This document shows positions 11,471 through 20,605 of a DNA stretch of 64,000 nt, piece after piece. The DNA lies in NCBI RefSeq assembly GCF_030818795.1, contig NZ_JAUTAY010000001.1, positions 2,790,001-2,854,000 of the forward strand, in the 5' to 3' direction. The notes beneath the pieces are model-generated. The model worked only from the letters and a program-made list of their open reading frames with translations. It made no database searches and was not told where the DNA came from. The translations under genes and the position numbers were made by a program. Every line of letters starts with the position of its first letter. Position 1 is the stretch's first letter. This DNA comes from Microbacterium sp. SORGH_AS_0862. Lineage in GTDB: Bacteria > Actinomycetota > Actinomycetes > Actinomycetales > Microbacteriaceae.

Positions 11471-13042
11471 GTGAGCAACGGCCGTTCCTTCTACATCACG
11501 ACGCCGATCTACTACCCGAGCGATGTTCCGCACATCGGACACGGGTACACGACGGTCGCCGTCGACACGCTCGCGCGCTGGCACCGCCAGTCGGGGGACG
11601 ACACCTGGATGCTGACGGGCACCGACGAGCACGGCCAGAAGATGCTGCGCGCGGCCGCGGCCAACGGCGTCACGCCGCAGGAGTGGGTGGACAAGCTCGT
11701 CAGCGAGGCATGGTTCCCGCTGCTGGAGAGCCTCGCCGTCGCCAACGACGACTTCATCCGCACGACGCAGGAGCGCCACGAGGAGGGCGTCAGGCGTTTC
11801 GTGCAGGCCATCTACGACCGCGGATACATCTACGCGGGCGAGTACGAAGCGCTGTACTGCGTGGGCTGCGAGGAGTTCAAGCCGGAGTCCGAGATCCTCG
11901 ACGGCACGGGCGCGTTCGAGGGGCTCAAGGTCTGCGCGATCCACTCGAAGCCGCTCGAGCTGCTGCAGGAGAAGAACTACTTCTTCAAGCTGAGCGAGTT
12001 CGCCGAGCCCCTGCTGAAGCTCTACAAGGACAACCCCGACTTCATCCGTCCCGAGTCGGCGCGCAACGAGGTCGTCTCTTTCGTGCGCTCGGGCCTGAAA
12101 GACCTCTCCATCTCCCGGTCGGCGTTCGACTGGGGCATCCAGGTGCCGTGGGATCCGCAGCACGTGATCTACGTCTGGGTCGACGCGCTGCTGAACTACG
12201 CGACGGCGATCGGGTACGGCGTCGACGAGGAGGACTTCGAACGCCGCTGGCCCGCGTACCACGTTGTCGGCAAGGACATCCTGCGCTTCCACGCCGTCAT
12301 CTGGCCGGCCATGCTGATGGCTGCGGGCCTGGAGGTGCCGCGTGGTGTCTTCGCCCACGGCTGGCTGCTCGTGGGCGGCGAGAAGATGTCGAAGTCGAAG
12401 CTCACCGGTATCGCGCCCACTGAGATCACCGACGTGTTCGGGTCGGACGCCTACCGCTTCTACTTCCTCTCGGCGATCGCCTTCGGGCAGGACGGCTCGT
12501 TCTCCTGGGAGGACCTGTCGGCTCGCTACCAGGCCGAGCTCGCGAACGGCTTCGGCAACCTCGCCTCGCGCACGGTCGCGATGATCGAGCGGTACTTCGA
12601 GGCGATCGTTCCGCCGGCGGCGACCTACACCGACGCGGATCTGGCCATCCAGCAGACCGTCGCGGATGCGGCCGCATCCGCCGACGCGGCGATGGAGCGC
12701 TTCCGCATCGACGAGGCGATCGCTTCCATCTGGACGATCGTCGACGCGCTCAACGGCTACATCACCGAGAACGAGCCGTGGGCGCTCGCCAAGGACCCCG
12801 AGCAAGCGGCGCGCCTCGGCACCGTGCTCTACACGGCGGCCGAGGGGCTGCGTGCGCTCGCCGTGCTGCTGTCGCCGGTCATGCCCGTCGCGACCGAGAA
12901 GCTGTGGATCGCCCTCGGTGCGGCCGAGTCGCTCGGGCGCCTGCAGGACCAGCCGCTGCGCGAGGCGGGCGTCTGGGGCGCGCTGCGACCCGGCACGAGC
13001 GTCAACGGCCTCTCGCCGCTGTTCCCGCGCGTCGAGCAGTGA
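11471..13042 (+). CDS. metG: Methionyl-tRNA synthetase
   Basis: Charges tRNA-Met with methionine (cytoplasm). 523 residues, class Ia synthetase. HIGH signature at residues 21-24, KMSKS at about 305-309, and an anticodon-binding helical domain C-terminal to it. There is a CVGCEEF cysteine pair in the insert but no C-terminal tRNA-binding (Trbp111-like) extension, so it is the short form, as in mycobacteria. GTG start follows a leaderless-type promoter. tatD begins five bases after the stop codon, so the two form an operon. The octamer GGATGCGG occurs here fused to its own complement as a 20-base palindrome (12662-12681). Confidence 0.97.
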   Translation: MSNGRSFYITTPIYYPSDVPHIGHGYTTVAVDTLARWHRQSGDDTWMLTGTDEHGQKMLRAAAANGVTPQEWVDKLVSEAWFPLLESLAVANDDFIRTTQERHEEGVRRFVQAIYDRGYIYAGEYEALYCVGCEEFKPESEILDGTGAFEGLKVCAIHSKPLELLQEKNYFFKLSEFAEPLLKLYKDNPDFIRPESARNEVVSFVRSGLKDLSISRSAFDWGIQVPWDPQHVIYVWVDALLNYATAIGYGVDEEDFERRWPAYHVVGKDILRFHAVIWPAMLMAAGLEVPRGVFAHGWLLVGGEKMSKSKLTGIAPTEITDVFGSDAYRFYFLSAIAFGQDGSFSWEDLSARYQAELANGFGNLASRTVAMIERYFEAIVPPAATYTDADLAIQQTVADAAASADAAMERFRIDEAIASIWTIVDALNGYITENEPWALAKDPEQAARLGTVLYTAAEGLRALAVLLSPVMPVATEKLWIALGAAESLGRLQDQPLREAGVWGALRPGTSVNGLSPLFPRVEQ

Positions 13043-13046
13043 CCCG

Positions 13047-13925
13047 ATGAGCGATCCCAGCCAGTACGTGCGCCAGCGCGAGAAGGGCAGCCGCGACGTC
13101 AGCTACCCGCCCTCGCCGGAGCCCCTGGGCGTCGCGCTCTACGACAACCACTGCCACCTCGAGATCCAGGACGGCGACGAGGCGATGTCGCTGGACGAAC
13201 AGCTCGAGCGCGCCGCATCCGTCGGCATCGTCGGGGTCGTGCAGGCCGGCGGAGACATCGAGTCGAGCCGCTGGTCGGCGTGGGCGGCGGCCTCGCATCC
13301 TCGCGTGCTCGCCGCCGTCGCGATCCACCCGAACGAGGCGCCCGCCTACGCGGCGGCGGGACGGCTCGAGGAGGCCATCGCCGCGATCGACGAGCTCGCG
13401 GCTCAGCCGCGCGTGCGCGCGATCGGGGAGACGGGGCTGGACTTCTTCCGCACCGAGCCCGAGGGGCTGGGAGCGCAGCACGAGAGCTTCGAGGCCCACA
13501 TCGCGCTCGCGAAGAAGCACGACATCGCGATGCAGATCCATGACCGCGACGCGCACGAGGCGGTGCTCGAGACGCTCGAGCGCGTGGGCGCGCCCGAGCG
13601 CACGGTGTTCCACTGCTTCTCCGGCGACGCCGACATGGCGCGGATCGCGGCGGAGCGCGGCTACCACCTGTCCTTCGCGGGCAACATCACGTTCAAGAAC
13701 GCGCAGAACCTGCGCGACGCGCTCGCGGTGACGCCGCTGGATCACATCCTCGTAGAGACCGACGCGCCGTTTCTCACCCCGACCCCGTACCGCGGCCGTC
13801 CGAACGCGCCCTACCTCGTGCCGGTGACGGTGCGGTTCATGGCCGCGGAGCTGGACATGGACCCCGACGAGTTGGCCGCACAGTTGGCCGCCAACACGCT
13901 CGCCGTCTACGGCTCGTTCGACTGA
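13047..13925 (+). CDS. tatD: TatD-family metal-dependent hydrolase (DNase)
   Basis: Divalent-metal nuclease/hydrolase of the TatD family; the exact cellular substrate is uncertain in actinobacteria. 292 residues, TIM barrel. Metal ligands are visible in order: HCH in YDNHCHLE (about residue 36), Glu in IGETGLDF, His in MQIHDRDAH, His in VFHCFSGD and Asp in VETDAPFLTP. Start ATG 13047 is four bases after the metG stop. The N-terminal 30 residues before the first ligand are longer than in E. coli TatD. In Mycobacterium the next gene is rpfB; here it is absent and replaced by a transporter. Confidence 0.92.
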   Translation: MSDPSQYVRQREKGSRDVSYPPSPEPLGVALYDNHCHLEIQDGDEAMSLDEQLERAASVGIVGVVQAGGDIESSRWSAWAAASHPRVLAAVAIHPNEAPAYAAAGRLEEAIAAIDELAAQPRVRAIGETGLDFFRTEPEGLGAQHESFEAHIALAKKHDIAMQIHDRDAHEAVLETLERVGAPERTVFHCFSGDADMARIAAERGYHLSFAGNITFKNAQNLRDALAVTPLDHILVETDAPFLTPTPYRGRPNAPYLVPVTVRFMAAELDMDPDELAAQLAANTLAVYGSFD

Positions 13926-13979
13926 CAGCGCCCCGCATCCCGCATCCGTTGCGCGCGACGGGAGCGACGCCGGTGCGGC

Positions 13980-14096
13980 TCAGCGGTCCTCGTCGTCGAG
14001 GCGCTTCTCCTCCTGCGCCTCGAGACGGTCCTTCTCCTTCTGCGCCTTCTCCCGCTCTTCGCGGATCTCCTCGTGCGACTTGGAGTTGTTGGTCAT
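13980..14096 (-). CDS. Small highly charged helical protein (38 aa)
   Basis: Function unknown. The ORF begins at ATG 14096 after AGAGGAG and ends with TGA at 13980. The 38 residues are about half Glu, Lys, Arg and Asp with few hydrophobics (EEIREEREKAQKEK), predicting one long charged helix or coiled coil. It lies only 11 bases after the MFS transporter stop and is surely co-transcribed with it. The good ribosome site and tight spacing support a real gene; a role as a transporter accessory is only a guess. Confidence 0.65.
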   Translation of the reverse strand: MTNNSKSHEEIREEREKAQKEKDRLEAQEEKRLDDEDR

Positions 14097-14107
14097 GTCG
14101 GCTCCTC

Positions 14108-15559
14108 TCACTTCTTCTGACGGGGTTTCTTGACGAACAGCGTCTCGGTCTGTTCGAGCTCCATGCCCTTCGTCTCGGGGATCTTCCAGAGCACGAAAAC
14201 GAACGACAGAGCCGCGAAGATCGCGTACATCAGGTAGGTCAGCGGCAGCGACCACGACGAGAGCTCCGGGAAGGTCCACGACACGAGGAAGTTCGCGATC
14301 CACTGCGCCCCGGCGGCCACGCCGAGGGCCTTGCCCCGGATGCGGCTGGGGAAGATCTCGCCCAGAAGAACCCACACAAGAGGTCCCCACGAGGCGCCGA
14401 AGCCGACGACGAACAGGTTCGCCGCGACGAGGGCCACCGGCCCCCAGGCGCCCGGCAGGGAGATGTCCGTGCCCTCGCCGGTGGCGAACGAGAACGACAG
14501 CGCCATGGCGCCCAGCGACAGCGCCATCAGGACGGAGCCCGTGAGCAGGATGGGCTTACGTCCCACCCGGTCCACGAGGAAGATCGCGATGAGGGTCACC
14601 AGCACGTTGGTGACGCTCGTGATGACGCTCACCAGCAGCGCGTTGCTCTCGTCGAAACCGACCGCCTGCCAGAGCGTCGTCGAGTAGTAGAAGATCACGT
14701 TGATGCCGACGAACTGCTGGAACACCGACAGGATGATGCCGATCCACACGATGGGATTCAGTCCGAGCGCGGGGCCGGCGAGGCTGGCCTTCGCGTTCTT
14801 GCGGTCCGTCTCGATGGCGGTGGTCAGCTCGTTGACGGTCTTGTCGAGGTCGGCGGCGGGAACGAGGCTGGCGAAGATCTTCTTCGCCTCCTGGGTCCGG
14901 CCCCGCGCGAGCAGATAACGGGGGGACTCGGGCATCGTGAACGAGAGGATGCCGTAGACGGCCGCAGGGATCACGCCGATGAGGAACATCCAGCGCCATG
15001 CCTCCAGCCCCCACCACAGCGTGTCGTCGGCACCGCCCGCTGCGCCGGCCAGCACGGCGTTGCTGAGCAGCGCGGCGAAGATGCCGAGCGTGATCGCCAG
15101 CTGCTGCAGCGACGCGAGCGACCCGCGGATCTGCCGCGGAGCGACTTCGGCGATGTAGGCGGGCGCGACCACCGAGGCGATGCCGATGCCGAGACCGCCC
15201 AGCACGCGCCACACGATCAGGTCGGGGACGCTGAAGGTCAGCGCGGACCCGACCGAGCTGACCAGGAAGAGCACCGAGCCCAGCAGCATGACGCGCAGGC
15301 GCCCGAAACGGTCGGACAGGGCGCCGGCGAGGATGGCGCCGACGGCGCAGCCGAGCAGCGCGACCGCCACGACGAAGCCGGTGAGGATGGGCTCCTTCGT
15401 GTAGTCGGCCTCGATGGATTTCACGGCGCCGTTGATGACGGAGGAGTCGAACCCGAAGAGGAACCCGCCCACGGCCGCGGCGACGGAGAGTCCGATCGCC
15501 CGGCGTCCGAACGGACTGCGCATCGAGAACGTCCCCGTGGGGAGTGCTTCGGTGGTCAT
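14108..15559 (-). CDS. MFS sugar porter (sugar:H+ symporter family)
   Basis: Membrane transporter, 483 residues, twelve predicted helices. It carries the sugar porter family signatures: GFLFGFDSSVINGA in helix 1, DRFGRLRVM after helix 2, PESPRYLLARGR before the central loop, QQFVGINVIFYYS in helix 7, DRVGRKPILL and the C-terminal PETKGMELEQ. These place it with XylE/GalP/IolT-type permeases; the sugar cannot be read from sequence. Start ATG 15559 lies six bases after a TAGGGT -10 element, so the mRNA is probably leaderless. Divergent from rsmA across a 71-base shared promoter region. Confidence 0.92.
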   Translation of the reverse strand: MTTEALPTGTFSMRSPFGRRAIGLSVAAAVGGFLFGFDSSVINGAVKSIEADYTKEPILTGFVVAVALLGCAVGAILAGALSDRFGRLRVMLLGSVLFLVSSVGSALTFSVPDLIVWRVLGGLGIGIASVVAPAYIAEVAPRQIRGSLASLQQLAITLGIFAALLSNAVLAGAAGGADDTLWWGLEAWRWMFLIGVIPAAVYGILSFTMPESPRYLLARGRTQEAKKIFASLVPAADLDKTVNELTTAIETDRKNAKASLAGPALGLNPIVWIGIILSVFQQFVGINVIFYYSTTLWQAVGFDESNALLVSVITSVTNVLVTLIAIFLVDRVGRKPILLTGSVLMALSLGAMALSFSFATGEGTDISLPGAWGPVALVAANLFVVGFGASWGPLVWVLLGEIFPSRIRGKALGVAAGAQWIANFLVSWTFPELSSWSLPLTYLMYAIFAALSFVFVLWKIPETKGMELEQTETLFVKKPRQKK

Positions 15560-15565
15560 CTCGTC

Positions 15566-15571
15566 ACCCTA
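15566..15571 (-). promoter_or_regulatory. -10 element of MFS gene, leaderless start
   Basis: On the reverse strand TAGGGT ends six bases before ATG 15559. Confidence 0.55.
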
Positions 15572-15617
15572 ACCCTGCCAGCGTTCTCTCAGGGTCGGAC
15601 TTGGCTCGACGGTTGTC

Positions 15618-15623
15618 TAGGGT
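15618..15623 (+). promoter_or_regulatory. -10 element of rsmA, leaderless start
   Basis: TAGGGT ends seven bases before ATG 15631. Confidence 0.5.
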
Positions 15624-15630
15624 TATACGC

Positions 15631-16476
15631 ATGACCGTGCACCTGCTCGGCGCGGCCGAGATCCGCGCGTTGGCCGCCGAGCTCGATGTCACTCCGACGA
15701 AGAAGCTGGGGCAGAACTTCGTCGTCGACGCCAACACGGTGCGAAAGATCGTGCAGGTGGCCGGCGTCGCGGCCGGTGAGCATGTCGTGGAGGTCGGTCC
15801 GGGTCTCGGCTCCCTCACTCTCGCGATCCTCGAGACCGGCGCGAGCGTGGTGGCGGTGGAGATCGACCACCGGCTCGCCGAGCGCCTGCCCGCCACCGCC
15901 CGCGCCCACGGCGTGCGTGACGGGATGCTGCGCGTGGTGGATGCGGATGCGCTCACCGTCCGCGACCTGCCGGGAGAGCCCACGGTGCTCGTGGCCAACC
16001 TGCCCTACAACGTCTCGGTCCCGGTTCTCCTGCACTTCCTCGAGCACTTCGACCACCTCCAGCGCGGCGTCGTCATGGTGCAGGCCGAGGTCGGGGAGCG
16101 CCTCGCCGCCCCTCCCGGGTCGAAGGTCTACGGCGCCCCGAGCGTCAAGGCCGCCTGGTACGGCGCCTGGCGGCTGGCGGGCACCGTGTCGCGCCAGGTC
16201 TTCTGGCCGGTCCCGAACGTCGACAGCGTGCTCGTCGGTTTCCGCCGCGACGCCGAGGCACGCGGCGACGAGGCGGAGCGCGTCGCGACGTTCCGCATCG
16301 TGGACGCCGCGTTCCAGCAGCGCCGCAAGATGCTGCGCCAGGCGCTGTCGGGGCTGTTCGGCGGCTCGGCCGCATCCGCGAGCGCCGTGCTCGAGCAGGC
16401 CGGCGTGGATCCGACGCTCCGGGGCGAGCAGCTGACGATCGACGACTTCCAGCGGATCGCCCGGGTCCGGCCATGA
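15631..16476 (+). CDS. rsmA: 16S rRNA (adenine1518/1519-N6)-dimethyltransferase RsmA/KsgA
   Basis: Dimethylates A1518 and A1519 near the 3' end of 16S rRNA, a late ribosome-assembly step. 281 residues. Visible are KKLGQNFVVD (the LGQNFL-type block), SAM-binding VVEVGPGLGSLT (about residues 53-64), acidic VAVEID, and catalytic NLPYNVSVPVL, then a helical C-terminal domain. Its stop overlaps the next gene start by four bases (ATGA), so the arsC-like gene is translationally coupled. Position next to tatD fits the actinobacterial tatD-(rpfB)-ksgA-ispE order, here expanded by insertions. Confidence 0.96.
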   Translation: MTVHLLGAAEIRALAAELDVTPTKKLGQNFVVDANTVRKIVQVAGVAAGEHVVEVGPGLGSLTLAILETGASVVAVEIDHRLAERLPATARAHGVRDGMLRVVDADALTVRDLPGEPTVLVANLPYNVSVPVLLHFLEHFDHLQRGVVMVQAEVGERLAAPPGSKVYGAPSVKAAWYGAWRLAGTVSRQVFWPVPNVDSVLVGFRRDAEARGDEAERVATFRIVDAAFQQRRKMLRQALSGLFGGSAASASAVLEQAGVDPTLRGEQLTIDDFQRIARVRP

Positions 16477-16880
16477 GCGTGCCCGTCGTCCTCTTCGTGT
16501 GCGTCCACAACGCCGGCCGGTCGCAGATGGCGGCCGGCTTCGCCCGGGCTCTGGGCGGCGACGGCGTCGAGGTGCGCTCGGGCGGATCGGAGCCCGCATC
16601 CGCCATCAACCCCGTCGCGGTCGAGGTCATGGCCGAGCGGGGCATCGACATCACCCGCAACGTCCCCCAACTCCTGGCGACCGAGGACGTCCGCCAGGCG
16701 GATGCCGTGATCACGATGGGATGCGGGGACGCCTGCCCGATCTTCCCCGGCAAGCGCTACGAGGACTGGGAGCTGCGCGACCCCGCCGGGCAGGGCCCGG
16801 ACATGGTCCGCGAGGTGCGCAACGACATCGAGGCGCGCGTGCGCCGACTCCTCGTCGAGCTCGGCGTCCTCTCCGACTGA
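16473..16880 (+). CDS. Arsenate reductase ArsC / low-molecular-weight phosphatase family
   Basis: 135 residues. The phosphatase loop C-x5-R is complete (Cys10 to Arg16, CVHNAGRS), and two further cysteines (Cys84 and Cys88 in [10 protein letters not shown]) and the block [12 protein letters not shown] match thioredoxin- or mycothiol-linked arsenate reductases rather than tyrosine phosphatases. It would reduce arsenate to arsenite in the cytoplasm. No arsenite pump or ArsR gene is nearby, so this may be a housekeeping copy. Start overlaps the rsmA stop (ATGA). Confidence 0.85.
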   Translation: MSVPVVLFVCVHNAGRSQMAAGFARALGGDGVEVRSGGSEPASAINPVAVEVMAERGIDITRNVPQLLATEDVRQADAVITMGCGDACPIFPGKRYEDWELRDPAGQGPDMVREVRNDIEARVRRLLVELGVLSD

Positions 16881-17013
16881 ACGCTCCCGCCCCGGATCGT
16901 CACCGGCTGCAACTGAGGGATTCACCGTGTGTTCAGCCGCCGGTGCGAAACATGCCGGTAACATTCGCGGGAACGAAGGCCGCGCCCGAGCGGCCCCTGA
17001 AAGGGACGGACCC

Positions 17014-17931
17014 ATGCGTGCTGGGGAGTATCCGGCGGCCGAACGTGTACTGCTGCACCTGAGCGACACCCACCTGCGAGCGCCGGGGCCGAAGCTGTTC
17101 GGCCGCGTGGACGGGCTCCGCCTGCTCGAGCGCGCGCTCGAGCGCATCGAGGCCAGCGGCATCCGTCCCGACGGCATCGTCTTCACGGGCGACCTCGTCG
17201 ACCTGGGCGAGGCGGACGCGTACACCGCCCTGCGCGGCCTCGTCGAGCCCTTCGCCCGGCAGCTGGACGCGCCGGTGTTCTGGGTGATGGGAAACCACGA
17301 CGAGCGCGGCGCCTTCCGGGCGCGCCTGTTGGATGCGGCCCCCGCCACGACCCCGTTCGACCGCGTCGACGAGATCGACGGACTCCGCCTGATCACGCTC
17401 GACACGACCGTCCCCGGCGCGCACCACGGCGAACTGCGCCCCGCCCAGCTCGCGTGGCTGCGGGAGCAGCTGGCCCAGCCTGCGCCGCTCGGCACGATCC
17501 TCGCCATGCACCATCCGCCCGTCCCGAGTGTGCTCCCGCTCGCGGCGAGTGTCGAGCTGCGCGATCAGGGCGCGCTCGCCGAGGTGCTGCGCGGCAGCGA
17601 CGTGCGGGCGATCATCGCCGGCCACCTGCACTATTCGACCTTCGCGACGTTCGCCGGCATCCCGGTCTCGGTCGCGTCCTCGACCTGCTACGCCCAGGAC
17701 CTCACGGTCCCCGTCGGCGGCACCCGCCCGCAGGACGGCGCGCAGTCGTACAACCTCGTGCACGTGTTCGCCGAGACCGTCGTGCACTCCGTGGTCACGG
17801 TGGACGCACCGCATCCGCTCGAGTACATCGATCCCGTCGAGGCGCAGCGACGCCTGCACTCGGCGGGCATCGCGCAGGACGTCAGCGCAGGGCGGACGCC
17901 TCCGACCGCTCCCATCCCGATCCTGCGCTGA
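17014..17931 (+). CDS. CpdA-like cyclic nucleotide phosphodiesterase (metallophosphoesterase)
   Basis: Calcineurin-like dimetal phosphoesterase, 305 residues. The five blocks are present in order: LSDTHL (Asp18, His20), GDLVDLG, GNHDE, MHHPPVP and GHLHYS. The order and the N-terminal start fit class III cAMP phosphodiesterases (CpdA, Rv0805). Start ATG 17014 follows AAAGGGA. A TAACAT -10-like hexamer at 16959-16964 would give a leader of about 45 bases. Its last 50 bases overlap the convergent Stealth gene. Cyclic AMP as substrate is inferred from family resemblance. Confidence 0.85.
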   Translation: MRAGEYPAAERVLLHLSDTHLRAPGPKLFGRVDGLRLLERALERIEASGIRPDGIVFTGDLVDLGEADAYTALRGLVEPFARQLDAPVFWVMGNHDERGAFRARLLDAAPATTPFDRVDEIDGLRLITLDTTVPGAHHGELRPAQLAWLREQLAQPAPLGTILAMHHPPVPSVLPLAASVELRDQGALAEVLRGSDVRAIIAGHLHYSTFATFAGIPVSVASSTCYAQDLTVPVGGTRPQDGAQSYNLVHVFAETVVHSVVTVDAPHPLEYIDPVEAQRRLHSAGIAQDVSAGRTPPTAPIPILR

Positions 17932-19459
17932 CCGCGGGAAGCTCCCACGGCGCACGCACCGGGAACATGCGCTCCAGGAGCTCGGTGACCACGCGCACGC
18001 GCACCTCTTCGGGCACCTCGGCCGAACCTCCGTCGTTCAGGCAGAACATGTCGACGTCGCGGCGCTCGGCCAGCCGGCTCATGCGTCGCAGCGAGTCCGC
18101 CATGGTCGTCTGGTAGTAGCGGGTGCGCGGCGCGGTCGTGGCCACCGCGCGACCGGTGAAGGCGGCGTAGTAGTGGTACAGGCTGTTCGTCACCGAGATG
18201 TCGGTGGCCGAGCGGAACCGGGATGCGGCGGTGCGCGCGAAGTCTTCGGCGAACGTCTGCTCCAGCTCGGCCATCACACTGCGGCGAAGGGGCGTCGCGC
18301 AGTGCTCGAGGTCGTGCGTGATGGTGCGTCCGAAGCGCTCGCGCAGGAGCTCGCGGTTGACCCGCAGGGCGTTGTCGTGCCCGCTGCGGTGCGGCGCGTT
18401 CGGCCCCGTGCCGATGCGCACGTCGCACTCCACGAACTGCGAGATGCCGGCGGGGGAGAAGAAGAGCTCCGGCGCGACGCTCCGGCCGAAGAACATGTCG
18501 TCGTTCGAGTAGAGGAAATGCTCGGCGAGCCCGTCGATCCGGTGCAGTTGCGCCTCGACGGCGTGCGAGTTGTGGATCGGCAGCACCGAGGTGTCGGCGA
18601 AGAACTCCTCGCTGCGCACGACCGTCACCCGCGGATGATCGGCGAGCCAGGCAGGCGTCGGCGAGTCGGTGGCGATGAAGATGCGACGCACCCACGGCGC
18701 GTACATGTAGACGCTGCGCAGCGCGTAGCGCAGCTCGTCGACGTGCCGGTAGCGGGCCGGTCCGTCGTCTCCTTCGCCCACCACGTAACCGGCCATCTGG
18801 GCGGCGCGCTGACGCTGGAACTCGCTCGATGAGCCGTCGACCCACGAGAAGACCATGTCGATGTCATCGATCATCTCGTTCGGATGCGGGTCGAACATGC
18901 CCCGCAGGCTCTGCCAGGAGCGGCCGTGACGCTGGATGCTGACGCGCTCGATGTCGGCCGCGGCGATGATGCGCCGGGTCAGTGAGTTGGCATGCGGCGC
19001 TTCGACCGTCTCTGCGCCGAAGCGCCAGAACTCCAGGCGCACGCCGTGCGACGCGCCGTAGCGCAACGATCCGGCCAGCCGTGGGCGGAAGACGCGCAGG
19101 GCGCTCGGTGCGCCGCGGCGCGGGGTGTGGTCGGGGGCGGGCACCGCGCTCAGGCCCTTGGGCTTGACGTACACCGGTTCGCCGACGCACAGCCGCGTCA
19201 CCGCCGCCCATGCGCGGTCCTGATCGGCCACGTCGACGACGATCGCCTCGTCGCGGAACCCGTGGCGGATCAGCAGCGGCTCGATGCCGGCGTCCGTCAG
19301 CGCATCGGCGATCATCGCGAGATCCGCGAGGTGCGCGTCGAGCGGGGAGAGATCGTCGTGACGGAGGTGGAGCATGCCCGATTCGAGCACGATGTCCTCA
19401 CGCGTCAGAAGCGCCGCCCAGGGGTGGGGGTCGGCGGGAAGAGCAGACAGAGAGACCAT
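17882..19459 (-). CDS. Stealth-family sugar-1-phosphate transferase (capsule/exopolysaccharide type)
   Basis: 525 residues. Stealth proteins transfer hexose-1-phosphate from UDP-sugars and build phosphodiester-linked polysaccharides. All conserved regions are visible: CR1 [16 protein letters not shown] (about residue 198), CR2 [19 protein letters not shown] with IFIATDS, CR3 [20 protein letters not shown] with YSNDDMFFG, and CR4 near the C-terminus (DVDMFCLND). The first about 190 residues are a lineage-specific domain. ATG 19459 is chosen over an in-frame TTG at 19501 because a TACGCT -10 element ends six bases before it. No other polysaccharide genes flank it. The 3' end overlaps the cpdA-like gene by 50 bases. 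Confidence 0.88.
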   Translation of the reverse strand: MVSLSALPADPHPWAALLTREDIVLESGMLHLRHDDLSPLDAHLADLAMIADALTDAGIEPLLIRHGFRDEAIVVDVADQDRAWAAVTRLCVGEPVYVKPKGLSAVPAPDHTPRRGAPSALRVFRPRLAGSLRYGASHGVRLEFWRFGAETVEAPHANSLTRRIIAAADIERVSIQRHGRSWQSLRGMFDPHPNEMIDDIDMVFSWVDGSSSEFQRQRAAQMAGYVVGEGDDGPARYRHVDELRYALRSVYMYAPWVRRIFIATDSPTPAWLADHPRVTVVRSEEFFADTSVLPIHNSHAVEAQLHRIDGLAEHFLYSNDDMFFGRSVAPELFFSPAGISQFVECDVRIGTGPNAPHRSGHDNALRVNRELLRERFGRTITHDLEHCATPLRRSVMAELEQTFAEDFARTAASRFRSATDISVTNSLYHYYAAFTGRAVATTAPRTRYYQTTMADSLRRMSRLAERRDVDMFCLNDGGSAEVPEEVRVRVVTELLERMFPVRAPWELPAVSAGSGWERSEASALR

Positions 19460-19465
19460 CTCGTC

Positions 19466-19471
19466 AGCGTA
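19466..19471 (-). promoter_or_regulatory. -10 element of Stealth gene, leaderless start
   Basis: Reverse-strand TACGCT ends six bases before ATG 19459 and supports that start. Confidence 0.5.
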
Positions 19472-19528
19472 GACCGCGCGCGTTTCGGGCGAGTTTCGCA
19501 AGAGCCCGCGCTCGGAGGTCGCCGTGGA

Positions 19529-19534
19529 TAGGCT
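19529..19534 (+). promoter_or_regulatory. -10 element of aldo/keto reductase gene, leaderless start
   Basis: TAGGCT ends six bases before GTG 19541. Confidence 0.55.
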
Positions 19535-19540
19535 TCAGGG

Positions 19541-20605
19541 GTGACTGCGCCGCGTTTTCGTCCGAACGTCCCCGAGATCCACCGTCCCTACACCGCCGCC
19601 GACGAGCGCTACGGTGCGATGGACTACCGCCAGGTCGGCCGATCGGGTCTGTACCTGCCGCCGATCTCGCTCGGACTGTGGTGGAACTTCGGTGACAACG
19701 TCGCGTTCGACAGGCAGCGCGAGATCCTCCGTCACTCCTTCGACAGCGGCATCACGCACTTCGACCTCGCCGACAACTACGGCCCTCCCTACGGCGCCGC
19801 GGAGACGAACTTCGGGCGCATGATGCGCGAGGACTTCGGTCGCTACCGCGACGAGCTGATCATCTCGTCGAAGGCGGGCTGGGACATGTGGCCCGGTCCC
19901 TACGGCGACTACGCCTCTCGCAAGCACATCCTCGCGGGCGCCGAGCAGTCCCTGAAGCGGATGAACCTCGACTACGTCGACATCTTCTACTCCCACCGGG
20001 TCGACCCCGTGACGCCGATCGAGGAGACCATCGGCGCCCTCGACACCCTCGTGCGCCAGGGCAAGGCGCTCTACGTCGGAATCTCGTCGTACAGCGCCGA
20101 GCGCACGGCCGTCGCCTCGGCGGTGGCGCGCAGCCTCGGAACGCCGCTCGTGATCCACCAGCCCGCCTACTCCATCCTCAACCGCTGGGTCGAGGACGGT
20201 CTGACCGGCGTGCTGCGCCAGGAGGAGATGTCGGCCATCGCCTTCACGCCGCTGGCGCAGGGCCTGCTGACCGGCAAGTATCTCGGAGACGGCCGCGGTC
20301 AGCGCTCGCAGACCCGGAGCTCGCTGCCCGACAAGCCGCTCTCGCACGCCACGATCGCGGCGCTGCGCGGACTCAACGTGGTGGCGAAGGAGCGGGGTCA
20401 GACCCTCGCGCAGATGGCGATCCAGTGGGTGCTGCGCGAGCCGACGGTCGCATCCGCGCTCATCGGTGCGTCCAGCGTCGAGCAGATCGACGAGAACATC
20501 GCCGCTCTCACCGGGCCCGCCTTCGACACCGAGGAGCTGGAGCGCATCGACGCGCTGGCCGAGGGCATCGACGTCGACCTGTGGGCGGTGTCCTCGAAAC
20601 TGTGA
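19541..20605 (+). CDS. Aldo/keto reductase, YghZ/Kv-beta type (glyceraldehyde-3-phosphate reductase-like)
   Basis: NADPH-dependent carbonyl reductase, 354 residues, TIM barrel. Catalytic tetrad residues are visible: Asp and Tyr in [12 protein letters not shown], Lys in [15 protein letters not shown], His in IFYSHRVDP. The GPYG block and length fit E. coli YghZ (L-glyceraldehyde-3-phosphate reductase, methylglyoxal detoxification). Coenzyme site GASSVEQI is near the C-terminus. Start GTG 19541 is leaderless-type. The stop codon overlaps the ispE GTG start by four bases (GTGA), linking it to isoprenoid synthesis in one transcript. The shared transcript may only reflect gene packing. Confidence 0.9.
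   Translation: MTAPRFRPNVPEIHRPYTAADERYGAMDYRQVGRSGLYLPPISLGLWWNFGDNVAFDRQREILRHSFDSGITHFDLADNYGPPYGAAETNFGRMMREDFGRYRDELIISSKAGWDMWPGPYGDYASRKHILAGAEQSLKRMNLDYVDIFYSHRVDPVTPIEETIGALDTLVRQGKALYVGISSYSAERTAVASAVARSLGTPLVIHQPAYSILNRWVEDGLTGVLRQEEMSAIAFTPLAQGLLTGKYLGDGRGQRSQTRSSLPDKPLSHATIAALRGLNVVAKERGQTLAQMAIQWVLREPTVASALIGASSVEQIDENIAALTGPAFDTEELERIDALAEGIDVDLWAVSSKL

Noticed and set aside
13949-15634. Forward ORF of 561 codons opposite the MFS gene
   Set aside because: Composition typical of antisense high-GC frames, no ribosome site, and the reverse frame is a clear transporter.
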